This document shows positions 1-6,123 of a stretch of 6,158 nt of DNA, piece by piece. Both the position numbers and the translations under genes were made by a program. Numbering within the stretch: position 1 is the stretch's first letter; each line of letters begins with the position of its first letter. Origin of the DNA: JAYFRE01 sp034926235 (GTDB lineage: Bacteria > Pseudomonadota > Alphaproteobacteria > Rhodospirillales > Magnetospirillaceae); the NCBI GenBank assembly GCA_034926235.1, contig JAYFRE010000062.1:1-6158 (forward strand), written 5' to 3'. The notes beneath the pieces were generated by a model. That model was not told the origin of the DNA, did not search any database, and saw only the letters and a program-made list of their open reading frames with translations.

Positions 1-225
1 CTGGACCCGATCGCCACCGCGCGCATCGAGGAACTGATCGACGAATTGCGCCAGAACTTCACCATCGTCATCGTCACCCATTCCATGCAGCAGGCCGCGC
101 GCGTCTCGCAGCGCACCGCCTTTTTCCATCTGGGCGATCTGGTCGAAATCGGCGGCACCGAACAGATATTCACCAACCCGAAGCAAAAACTCACCCAAGG
201 CTATATCACCGGCCGATTCGGCTGA
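1..225 (+). CDS. pstB: PstB, phosphate ABC transporter ATP-binding protein (C-terminal 74 residues, 5' truncated by window)
   Basis: The first frame is open from the window edge to TGA at 223-225. It opens with LDP, the D-loop that directly follows Walker B in ABC ATPases, and then reads IVTHSMQQAARVSQRTAFF. This contains the H-loop histidine (VTH) and the MQQAARVSxxTAFF signature that is characteristic of PstB. The tail, with GDLVEIG followed by IFTNP and ending YITGRFG, is also the normal PstB C-terminus. PstB is the cytoplasmic ATPase that powers the PstCA phosphate permease with periplasmic PstS. Walker A, the Q-loop and the ABC signature lie outside the window, so integrity of the rest cannot be judged. 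It is followed 14 nt later by phoU, the usual pst operon order. Confidence 0.95.
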   Translation: MDPIATARIEELIDELRQNFTIVIVTHSMQQAARVSQRTAFFHLGDLVEIGGTEQIFTNPKQKLTQGYITGRFG

Positions 226-229
226 CTAT

Positions 230-236
230 GGAGAGG
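230..236 (+). promoter_or_regulatory. Ribosome binding site that decides the phoU start
   Basis: GGAGAGG at 230-236 overlaps the alternative start codon at 228 and is correctly spaced only for ATG 240 (6 nt from GGAG). It favours the 234-residue form of PhoU. Confidence 0.6.
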
Positions 237-239
237 CAG

Positions 240-944
240 ATGCCGCATATCGTTTCGTCCTTCGACCAAAAGATCGCCCGGCTGGAAGGCACGATCGAGC
301 GCATGGGTGTTCTGGCGGCCAGCCAACTTGACCGGGCGTTGGACGCTCTGGAGCGACACGACGTCGATCTAGCCCGCGCCATACCGCCCGATGACGCTGA
401 AATCGACGCTCTGCATGCGCAATTGGATGAACAGGTGATCCTGTTCCTGGCGCTGCGCGCACCGGTCGCGGTCGATCTGCGCACGGCCATTACAGCACTT
501 CGGATCGCCGGCGAGTTGGAACGGATTGCGGATCATGCCCGCAGCATCGCCAAGCGCGTCCTGGCGCTTCAGGACACGCCCGCCCATCCGCCGGTCCAGC
601 CGCTGGTGCGGATGGGCCGGACGGTCCATCAGCTCGTCGTCGGTGTGATGGAAGCGGACAAGATGCGCGCGCCGGAACGGGCGTTAGAGATCTGGCATCA
701 GGATCAGGCCATCGACACGCAATATTCAGGCGCGTTCCGCGAGCTTCTGACCTACATGATGGAAAACACGCGCCTGCTCGCGGCGTGCAGCCACATGGTG
801 TTTCTGGCCAAGGACATCGAGCGCATCGGCGACCATGCCACCAATATCGGCGAAATGGTCTACTACCGCGAAACCGGCCAGACCCTGGACATGGCGCGGC
901 CGAAAGCCGACACCACCGCCTTTCCGTCCGCGCCGGCCGATTAG
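240..944 (+). CDS. phoU: PhoU, phosphate transport/signalling accessory protein
   Basis: This encodes 234 residues, the normal PhoU size. PhoU is a cytoplasmic, all-helical protein of two three-helix bundles. It links the PstSCAB transporter to the PhoR/PhoB two-component system and restrains phosphate uptake. The two repeats each carry the expected metal-binding type signature: ELERIADHARS at about residues 92-102 and DIERIGDHATN at about 192-202. In each the E-xxx-D pair and the following His are intact. The N-terminus HIVSSFD also fits the family. I chose ATG 240 over the in-frame ATG at 228. GGAG at 230-233 sits 6 nt upstream of 240, whereas 228 has no ribosome binding site and adds only MERQ. 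It lies 14 nt after pstB, so is probably co-transcribed with it. No phoB follows; instead the gene runs tail-to-tail into ampG with overlapping stop codons. Confidence 0.95.
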   Translation: MPHIVSSFDQKIARLEGTIERMGVLAASQLDRALDALERHDVDLARAIPPDDAEIDALHAQLDEQVILFLALRAPVAVDLRTAITALRIAGELERIADHARSIAKRVLALQDTPAHPPVQPLVRMGRTVHQLVVGVMEADKMRAPERALEIWHQDQAIDTQYSGAFRELLTYMMENTRLLAACSHMVFLAKDIERIGDHATNIGEMVYYRETGQTLDMARPKADTTAFPSAPAD

Positions 945-2263
945 GAATCCGGCGCCGGTCGCGCCATGCGCCCGGACCAGGCCGGCCGGCGCATCATGAC
1001 AACGACGAGAAGCAGGGCCGGCACGGTCACGACCGTGGTCAGCAGGAAAAAGGACGTCCACCCCATCGCCTCGGCGAGCGCGCCGCCCGACGAGGCGAAG
1101 ACCGTCCGGCCCACCGCCGTCAGGGACGAGAGCAGCGCGTATTGGGTCGCGGTGTAGGCGACGTTGCACAGCCCCGAGATGTAGGCGACCAGAGCCGCTC
1201 CGGCCATGCCGCCGGTCAGGTTTTCCGCAAAGACGCACAAGGCGAGAACCGAAATCTGATGCCCGGCCTGGGCCTGAAGCACATAGAACAAATTGCCCGC
1301 CGATTGCAGAACCCCGCAGAACAGCAGCGTTCTTAGGATGCCCATCCGACTGACCAGCGCGCCGCCGAGAAGACTGCCGGCGATGGTGGCCGCGAATCCG
1401 AATCCCTTGCTGACCGCCGCGATCTCGCTCAAAGAAAAGCCCAGCGAAATATAGAGCGGCACCGCCATCACCCCGGCCATCGCCTCGCCCAGCTTGTAGG
1501 TGATGACGAAAACCAGAACCACTCCCCAGCCCGGACGGGCCATGAAGTCGGCAAAAGGGCAGATCACCGCCCCATGCAGCCAAGTCCCGATCTGCCCGCC
1601 CCGTCCTGCGACGCTTCCATCGTCCCGGCGTTCGCGCGGCCCCTCTCCTGACGCCGGCGCGCGGCTGGGTTCCGGTCCCAGCAGCAGCGCCGCCATGCCC
1701 AGCAGCAAAAGACACGCCATCAGGCCATAGGCAGCGAACCATCCGAACAGATCGGCAACGACCAGAGCGCCCGCGCCCGAAGCGAGCATGGCGAGGCGAT
1801 AGCCGGTCTGGACCGCGCCCGCACCCGCGCCCTGCTGGTCGTCGTCCAGCAATTCGACGCGGTAGGCGTCGATGACAATGTCTTGACTAGCCGACAGAAA
1901 GGCGACCGCGACCGCGAGAGCGGCCATGATGCCGATATCCTGCAACGGGTCGCAGGCCCCCAACGCCAGGATCGCTATGATCAAAACCAACTGGATGGAC
2001 ACACCCCAGCCGCGGCGGCGTCCCAGCGGCAGAGGCGGCGGCAGCCGGTCGATCAGAGGCGACCACAAAAATTTGAGGGCATAGGGCGTTCCGACCAGGG
2101 CGAACAGACCGATCGAAGTCCGACTCACCCCATCCTTGGCCAACCATGCCGATAAGGTGGAAAAGGTCAGCAGCAGCGGCAGGCCGCTCGCAAAACCCAG
2201 CACCAGAACCGTCAGCACCTTGCGGTCCCAATACACCGCCAGGAATTGCCGCCAATTGGACAT
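941..2263 (-). CDS. ampG: AmpG-type muropeptide permease (MFS transporter)
   Basis: This is a 440-residue, strongly hydrophobic protein with roughly 12 membrane segments, a major facilitator fold. AmpG imports GlcNAc-1,6-anhydroMurNAc-peptides across the inner membrane for peptidoglycan recycling and, in some species, beta-lactamase induction. Family marks are LGFASGLPLLLT at 22-33, GTPYALKFLWSPLIDR at 58-73, LGRRRGW at 80-86, SASQDIVIDAYRVELL at 124-139 and GYRLAMLASG at 154-163. A hydrophilic linker at about 197-228 separates the two halves, as is usual. ATG 2263 is preferred over the adjacent in-frame GTG 2266, because AGGA at 2270-2273 lies 5 nt from the ATG but only 2 nt from the GTG. 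It is probably in an operon with the ycgN-like gene 71 nt upstream, in whose direction it reads. It converges on phoU. Other sugar or peptide MFS transporters are less likely given the motif match. No ampD, nagZ or ampR is visible nearby. Confidence 0.87.
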   Translation of the reverse strand: MSNWRQFLAVYWDRKVLTVLVLGFASGLPLLLTFSTLSAWLAKDGVSRTSIGLFALVGTPYALKFLWSPLIDRLPPPLPLGRRRGWGVSIQLVLIIAILALGACDPLQDIGIMAALAVAVAFLSASQDIVIDAYRVELLDDDQQGAGAGAVQTGYRLAMLASGAGALVVADLFGWFAAYGLMACLLLLGMAALLLGPEPSRAPASGEGPRERRDDGSVAGRGGQIGTWLHGAVICPFADFMARPGWGVVLVFVITYKLGEAMAGVMAVPLYISLGFSLSEIAAVSKGFGFAATIAGSLLGGALVSRMGILRTLLFCGVLQSAGNLFYVLQAQAGHQISVLALCVFAENLTGGMAGAALVAYISGLCNVAYTATQYALLSSLTAVGRTVFASSGGALAEAMGWTSFFLLTTVVTVPALLLVVVMMRRPAWSGRMARPAPDS

Positions 2264-2334
2264 CACATTCCTAAATCAAAGACCGGAAAAAGACTCCGCA
2301 GACCGCAGCACTGTAACGCAAAGGAAAATTTCTT
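2264..2334 (-). other. ycgN-ampG intergenic gap without a clear terminator
   Basis: These 71 nt separate the ycgN stop from the ampG start. They contain short direct repeats (TGCGG twice; GTCTTT twice, minus strand) but no stable hairpin with a T-run and no convincing -35/-10 pair. Read-through from ycgN into ampG is therefore the simplest reading. Confidence 0.4.
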
Positions 2335-2793
2335 TCACGCCGGCCAGGACACGATTCGGTCGGTCAAGTCTCCGGCGCGGGATTCCGTGATGGCGCGGCC
2401 GCGCACCGACTGACCGGCGGCATGAACACTGTCGGGATCGCCGCTGACCAGTGGATGCCAGGGCGGCAGATCGCGCCCCTCGGCCAGCAGGCGATAGGCG
2501 CAGGTGGACGGCATCCAGGCCAATGTGCGGACGGTTTTCACATCAAGACGCACGCAGTCGGGCACGAAACGCTGCCGTTCCTCGTAACGCGAACAGCGGC
2601 AGCTTTCGAGATCGAGCAGCCGACACGCCACATCGGTATAGTCGATTTCGTCGCTATCTTCGTATTGCAGCTTGTGCAGGCAGCATTTACCGCAGCCGTC
2701 GCACAAGGATTCCCATTCGTCCGGGGACAAAGCCTCCAGGCTTTTCTCCCGCCAGAAGGGCGGACGGTCCGTTTCACGCATGATCGCCGACAT
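2335..2793 (-). CDS. ycgN: YcgN/UPF0260 family Cys-cluster protein
   Basis: This encodes 152 residues, essentially the length of E. coli YcgN. The hallmark is ALSPDEWESLCDGCGKCCLHKL near the N-terminus, followed by DVACRLLDLESCRCSRY, FVPDCVRL, PSTCAYRLLAEGRDLPPWHPL and HAAGQSVRGRAI. Together these give a cluster of about nine cysteines resembling the zinc/iron-chelating YkgJ group. The biochemical function of the family is not established, so a metal-binding cytoplasmic protein is all that can be said. An in-frame GTG at 2862 would give 175 residues, but it has no ribosome binding site and the added stretch is not family-like. ATG 2793 has AGG 6 nt upstream and reproduces the family length. 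It is the first gene of a probable two-gene unit with ampG and is divergent from phaR. Confidence 0.88.
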   Translation of the reverse strand: MSAIMRETDRPPFWREKSLEALSPDEWESLCDGCGKCCLHKLQYEDSDEIDYTDVACRLLDLESCRCSRYEERQRFVPDCVRLDVKTVRTLAWMPSTCAYRLLAEGRDLPPWHPLVSGDPDSVHAAGQSVRGRAITESRAGDLTDRIVSWPA

Positions 2794-2879
2794 CGGATCC
2801 CTTATTTCCCACGATTCCGGTTCAATCTCCGCCCCGGCCCATCGGACGGGACGCTCCCTCACATAGCATGCCGACGTCT

Positions 2880-2904
2880 AAAAAGCCCGGAACAAAGCCG
2901 GAGC
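2880..2904 (-). terminator. Rho-independent terminator-like hairpin, minus strand
   Basis: Read on the minus strand, GC-(T bulge)-CCGG, a 7-nt loop and CCGG-GC form a 6-bp GC stem with one bulge at 2904-2885. It is followed immediately by five T residues at 2884-2880. The stem is short but purely GC. It would stop leftward transcription about 90 nt before the ycgN start. No gene ends just upstream of it, so it may end a small RNA or act as an attenuator in the ycgN leader. It could also be a chance structure. Confidence 0.4.
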
Positions 2905-3143
2905 GCCGGGTGACGGCCATTCGGGTGGGTGGCGGCATGCCAGTATTTGGAAATATACGGCAAATCATACCGGCGCTTATTGAAATTATTAAAAATGATC
3001 CGTGGATTTATTAATATAATATATCGACTCCACCTTTCCTTCGTTCTATCCTTGATGCAGACGGGATCGGGGTTCGCCCTGATGCGCGGTTTCCCTTGTT
3101 CCCGCCTCCTCCGGCAAACGACCCCGTTTCGCGCGGGAGGTCG

Positions 3144-3178
3144 CGAGGGCATGGGCTTTCCGGACCACCATGCCCTCG
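3144..3178. repeat. Perfect 11-bp inverted repeat (13-nt loop)
   Basis: CGAGGGCATGG at 3144-3154 is the exact reverse complement of CCATGCCCTCG at 3168-3178. No T-run follows on either strand, so it is not a standard terminator. It lies in non-coding DNA between ycgN and phaR. It could be an RNA hairpin, an operator-like palindrome or a copy of a dispersed intergenic repeat. Confidence 0.8.
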
Positions 3179-3184
3179 TCCGGA
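3159..3184. repeat. Competing 7-bp inverted repeat overlapping the 11-bp repeat
   Basis: TCCGGAC at 3159-3165, inside the loop of the larger repeat, is the exact reverse complement of GTCCGGA at 3178-3184. The two hairpins have interleaved arms. The zero-length connector makes a pseudoknot sterically unlikely, so they should be mutually exclusive folds. Confidence 0.65.
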
Positions 3185-3232
3185 GATTCCTTCCGACCGG
3201 GACAGTAACACCCCTCCCAAAACGGATATCTC

Positions 3233-3261
3233 TCCACAAATTATAATTAAAACTGCATAAT
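3233..3261 (+). promoter_or_regulatory. Possible sigma70-type promoter for phaR
   Basis: TCCACA at 3233-3238 and CATAAT at 3256-3261 are separated by 17 nt and lie about 45-70 nt upstream of the phaR start. The -35 matches TTGACA at four of six positions and the -10 matches TATAAT at five of six. A perfect TATAAT also occurs at 3242-3247, but its -35 position is poor. This is a visual call only. Confidence 0.3.
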
Positions 3262-3304
3262 CCCAACCTTCCGGGACCGTATAGCAGCAAAAGACCCCCT
3301 AGCG

Positions 3305-3886
3305 ATGACTCATGCGTCCAGTCCGATTACGATCAAGAAATATGCCAACCGACGTCTCTACAATACGGCGACCAGCAGTTATGTGACGTTGGAGCATCTC
3401 TGTCAGCTCGTCAAAAATCAGGAAGAGTTCGTCGTCTATGACGCCAAGACCGGCGAGGACATCACCCGCTCCATCCTGACGCAGATCATCGTCGAGGAGG
3501 AGGGCAAGGGCGGACAGCATCTTCTGCCGATCAGTTTCTTGCGGCAGATCATCGGGTTCTACGACGATTCCCTGGGCGGCCTGGTTCCGAAATACCTTGA
3601 ATCCAGCATGCAGGCCTTTTTGCGCAACGAAAAAGAAATGCGCAACCACATGCGCCAGGCGTTGGACGGTTTCTTCCCCTTCAGCCCGCTCGAGGAAGTG
3701 AGCCGGCAGAACATGGCGTTGTTCGAAAGCGCGATGAAACTGTTTTCACCCTTTTATCCGCCCGCCGACCTGGCGACGCGGTCAGGCGGAACGACGCGGG
3801 ATGCGGAAAAGACCATCGCCGATTTGCAAGACCGCATTGACGCCTTGCAGCAACAGATCGACAGCCTGACCAGAAAGGCCAAGTAA
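3305..3886 (+). CDS. phaR: PhaR, polyhydroxyalkanoate synthesis repressor
   Basis: This encodes 193 residues, the typical size. The N-terminal PHA/PHB accumulation regulator DNA-binding domain is clear at about residues 8-70: ITIKKYANRRLYNTATSSYV, FVVYDAKTGEDITRSILTQI and the acidic IVEEE. The PHB-accumulation repeat follows at about 73-115 (LLPISFLRQIIGFYDDSL, VPKYLESSMQAFLRNE). The C-terminus (about 165-192, IADLQDRIDALQQQIDSLTR) is a short coiled coil suited to oligomerisation. Known PhaR proteins bind both PHA granules and DNA, repressing phasin (phaP) genes and often phaR itself until polymer accumulates. The start is fixed by the conserved N-terminus, but no Shine-Dalgarno is visible ahead of it. 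No phaC, phaA, phaB or phaP lies in the window. A cytochrome gene begins 21 nt after its stop. Confidence 0.93.
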   Translation: MTHASSPITIKKYANRRLYNTATSSYVTLEHLCQLVKNQEEFVVYDAKTGEDITRSILTQIIVEEEGKGGQHLLPISFLRQIIGFYDDSLGGLVPKYLESSMQAFLRNEKEMRNHMRQALDGFFPFSPLEEVSRQNMALFESAMKLFSPFYPPADLATRSGGTTRDAEKTIADLQDRIDALQQQIDSLTRKAK

Positions 3887-3907
3887 TCCGCGGGAAGGCT
3901 TGGTTTC

Positions 3908-4564
3908 ATGGCGGAACAGGGTCCTCACGACTCCCCGGAACAGGACAAGGCTTCTTCGTCCGAACGGTCCCGGCGCCGGTTGACGGTCTTGTTCGGAATC
4001 GGGCTCGCCGGATTCCTGGCCGGCGTTCTGGCTTTGAGCGGCGGCGCCGTCTTGCTTGAAAAAAGCAATGACGAGGCCTTTTGCACCAGTTGCCACGAGA
4101 TGCGGAACACCGCCGCCGCCGAATTCGCCGGCACCGCGCACGACCGGAACCGCAGCGGCATGCGCGCGACCTGTTCCGACTGTCATGTCCCCCGGGAACT
4201 GGGACCGAAACTGGTCCGCAAAATGCGCGCGGCGAACGAGGTGGTCCAGCATCTGCGGGGCGCCATCGACACCCCGGAAAAATATGAAGCGCGCCGGCTG
4301 GACATGGCGCGCCGCGTCTGGATCGATCTGAAAACCACCGATTCGCGCGAATGCCGCGCCTGCCACGACGAACGCGCGATGGATCCTGACGCGCAGAGCC
4401 CTGGTGTCGCCGAAATGCATGAAGCGGCGCGGCAAAAGGGTCAGACCTGCATCGATTGCCACCAGGGCGTCGCCCATGATCTTCCCGCCGGCATGAGCGC
4501 CGTCTGGGACGAGATCGAACGGATCGGCCGCCCCGAAAACGAGCCGATTCAGAGCAAACCGTAG
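3908..4564 (+). CDS. NapC/NirT-family tetraheme membrane cytochrome c
   Basis: The protein has 218 residues: a basic hydrophilic N-terminus, one membrane anchor at about 25-50 and a periplasmic domain. That domain has four CXXCH heme sites, starting at Cys59 (CTSCH), Cys89 (CSDCH), Cys149 (CRACH) and Cys181 (CIDCH). NapC-like signatures include FCTSCHEMRNT, HDRNRSGMRATC, IDTPEKYEARR, DSRECRACH and TCIDCHQGVAHDLP. Such proteins oxidise membrane quinol and pass electrons to periplasmic reductases (nitrate, nitrite, TMAO and others). The length fits NapC/NirT; the extra C-terminal heme domain of TorC is absent. The His of NapC's usual CHVPHE motif is Arg96 here (CHVPREL); His78, His171 and His190 are kept. 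The start has AAGG about 9 nt upstream. It lies 21 nt after phaR with no terminator between, so is probably co-transcribed. It overlaps the convergent regulator by 16 nt. No reductase is visible, so the substrate is unknown. Confidence 0.9.
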   Translation: MAEQGPHDSPEQDKASSSERSRRRLTVLFGIGLAGFLAGVLALSGGAVLLEKSNDEAFCTSCHEMRNTAAAEFAGTAHDRNRSGMRATCSDCHVPRELGPKLVRKMRAANEVVQHLRGAIDTPEKYEARRLDMARRVWIDLKTTDSRECRACHDERAMDPDAQSPGVAEMHEAARQKGQTCIDCHQGVAHDLPAGMSAVWDEIERIGRPENEPIQSKP

Positions 4565-6123
4565 CGTTTCAGTTTGCTGTAAAACGCCTTGCGGCTGATG
4601 CCGAGAAGACGGATCGCCTCGCTGCGGTTGCCGCCCGCTTCCGTCAATGCCTGCCGAAGAAGCCGCGTCTCGGTTCGACCGATCGCCTCCTGCCATCCCT
4701 TGCCGGGAATGAGCGGCGCGAGCGGCTCCCCGGTTTCCGAATCCTTCCGGGCCGAAGGGCGCAGAAATTTTGCCGGCAGATGTTCGGGCAGCAGCAGCGG
4801 ACCCGAACACATAATGACGGCATGTTCCAGGATATTGGCCAGTTCGCGCACATTGCCCGGCCAGCCGTGATGATGCAGCGCCTCGCGCAAGGGAAAGGAC
4901 AGGGCGACATCCTTGCCGTATTTTTTATTGTATTTCTCTAACATGTCCTCGGCCAGATAGGGAATGTCGTCGATCCGCTCCCGCAGGGGCGGAATGGTCA
5001 GGGATACGACATTGAGGCGGTAATAAAGATCGGCGCGGAAGCCCCCTTCCCCGACCATGACCTCCAGATTGCGGTTGGTGGCGGCGATGATGCGGACATC
5101 GACTTTGATCGTCTTTTTGCGCCCGATCTTCTCGATTTCCTTTTCCTGCAACACGCGCAAAAGCTTCGCCTGCATCGAAGCCGGCATGTCGCCGATCTCG
5201 TCCAGGAACAGGACGCCGCCATCGGCCAATTCAAAGCGGCCCATGCGCCCGCCGCGCCGCGCACCGGTAAAGGCCCCGTCCTCATAACCGAACAATTCGG
5301 ACTCCAGCAGGGTTTCGGGAACGGCGGCGCAATTGACCGAGATGAAGGGCCGCGTCGCGCGCGGACTGGCCCGGTGCACCGCACGGGCCAGCACTTCCTT
5401 GCCGACGCCATGCTCGCCCTGAATCAGGACCGGGGCGTCGGTCTTGGCAACGATGCCGGCGGTTTGCAGAACCTTCACGAAACGGGAATTCCGGCCAATG
5501 ATGTCGTCGAAACCCTGGGGCAGCTCGGCCTGGGTTTCGAGTTCGCGCTGGAAATGGTCGGCCAGATTTTTGGCGCGGGACAATTCCCCGGCCAGACGCG
5601 TGCTTTCGGTGACGTCGGTGAAGAAAGACACCGCACCCCAGGCGCGGCCATTAAGGGCGATCGGCGCGATATTGACCCGGACATGCCGCTTGACCGAGGT
5701 TATCCACACGGTCCGGTCGATCACCGATTCGGACCCGTTCAGCACCTTTAGAATCTCGGCCTCGGGTTCGAGTACACGCATATACTGACCCAGAACCCGT
5801 TGCTTAGGCACGCCCAGGATGCGGGTATAGGCGAAGTTGGCGTAAAAGATGCGGCTGTCATTATCGATGGCGACAACCCCGATGGGGGCGTTTTCCAGCA
5901 TGGCCAAAAGCTGGTTGGCGCTGCACCGCCGCCTCAAAAAACTTAACAGTTCCTTCTCGACGACCGCACCCAGGGAATCGCCGCCCACGATCGCAACCCG
6001 CTCGGGCAAAGACTGAAACCGGCGTTCAGACAAAGAGAACAGATCCGCATCCGCCGGCAGGGTCCCGCCCTCGTCAGGGGTAGTCTGCCCAGGTTTCAGG
6101 AAAACGACGTCCGAGAGTTTCAT
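4549..6123 (-). CDS. PAS-domain sigma54-dependent transcriptional activator (bacterial enhancer-binding protein)
   Basis: The protein has 524 residues. Residues 1-68 match nothing I recognise. A PAS sensor follows at about 69-172 (ENAPIGVVAIDNDSRIFYAN to the closing FFTDVTE), then a coiled linker at about 173-203. The AAA+ sigma54-interaction domain spans about 206-435. It has Walker A GEHGVGKE at 236-243 (family GESGTGKE), the sigma54-contacting GAFTGA loop at 283-288, Walker B VLFLDE at 304-309, sensor I near 344-351, arginine fingers R363 and R369, and sensor II WPGNVREL at 421-428. A Fis-type helix-turn-helix ends the protein (GGNRSEAIRLLGISRKAFYSKLKRYG, 497-522). There is no receiver domain, so control is probably through the PAS signal (redox, oxygen or a ligand). 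ATG 6123 has GAGGGG about 8 nt upstream. Its target is unknown; the convergent cytochrome is an obvious but untested candidate. Confidence 0.95.
   Translation of the reverse strand: MKLSDVVFLKPGQTTPDEGGTLPADADLFSLSERRFQSLPERVAIVGGDSLGAVVEKELLSFLRRRCSANQLLAMLENAPIGVVAIDNDSRIFYANFAYTRILGVPKQRVLGQYMRVLEPEAEILKVLNGSESVIDRTVWITSVKRHVRVNIAPIALNGRAWGAVSFFTDVTESTRLAGELSRAKNLADHFQRELETQAELPQGFDDIIGRNSRFVKVLQTAGIVAKTDAPVLIQGEHGVGKEVLARAVHRASPRATRPFISVNCAAVPETLLESELFGYEDGAFTGARRGGRMGRFELADGGVLFLDEIGDMPASMQAKLLRVLQEKEIEKIGRKKTIKVDVRIIAATNRNLEVMVGEGGFRADLYYRLNVVSLTIPPLRERIDDIPYLAEDMLEKYNKKYGKDVALSFPLREALHHHGWPGNVRELANILEHAVIMCSGPLLLPEHLPAKFLRPSARKDSETGEPLAPLIPGKGWQEAIGRTETRLLRQALTEAGGNRSEAIRLLGISRKAFYSKLKRYGLL

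Larger units (their letters stand above)
2794..3304. other. Gene-free divergent intergenic region between ycgN and phaR
   Basis: About 510 nt lie between divergent start codons. Open frames here are short, have no recognisable family content and overlap one another on both strands, so I do not call a gene. The contents from left to right are: a terminator-like hairpin reading leftwards (2880-2904); an AT-rich core (about 70% A+T over 2941-3030, with TATAAT at 3015-3020 but no matching -35); a GC-rich structured stretch (about 3085-3190) with several competing inverted repeats; and a second AT-rich patch (3236-3261) that probably holds the phaR promoter. The size and structure exceed what two simple promoters need. 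Confidence 0.6.

Noticed and set aside
726..1742. 338-residue minus-strand frame inside ampG and the end of phoU
   Set aside because: It is a shifted-frame shadow of ampG: Gly/Arg/Ala-rich, without domains, while the ampG frame shows strong family motifs.
2793..2862. Extended 175-residue YcgN starting at GTG 2862
   Set aside because: The extra 23 residues have no family match or ribosome binding site; ATG 2793 has a well-spaced AGG and gives the family length.
2924..2955. Sigma54 (-24/-12) promoter near the TGGCGGCATGCCA palindrome
   Set aside because: The GG-N10-GC spacing and the TTGC element are not present; it is only a short palindrome.
3144..3184. The 11-bp inverted repeat as an intrinsic terminator
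   Set aside because: No T-run follows the stem on either strand.
3060..3230. Riboswitch or known structured RNA (6S, SRP RNA, cobalamin, TPP) in the GC-rich intergenic stretch
   Set aside because: I could not find the conserved core sequences of these RNAs on either strand; only unassigned hairpins are visible.
2929..3246. 105-residue open frame on the plus strand in the intergenic region
   Set aside because: There is no ribosome binding site and no recognisable family, its composition follows the AT-rich then GC-rich background, and it overlaps several equally long frames on both strands.
3253..3288. CTGC ... GCAG pair upstream of phaR as a PhaR autoregulatory operator
   Set aside because: The half-sites are TGC-type as expected for PhaR, but about 28 nt separate them, far more than the few bases I recall for described sites. 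Such 4-mers are common in this GC-rich DNA.
2859..3290. 143-residue open frame on the minus strand across the intergenic region
   Set aside because: It runs through the AT-rich core and the hairpins, has no recognisable motif and conflicts with the other intergenic frames; chance opening is more likely.
3782..4810. 342-residue minus-strand frame opposite the cytochrome gene
   Set aside because: It is antisense to four intact CXXCH motifs and partly overlaps the sigma54 activator in another frame; its low-complexity composition is typical of GC-rich shadow frames.
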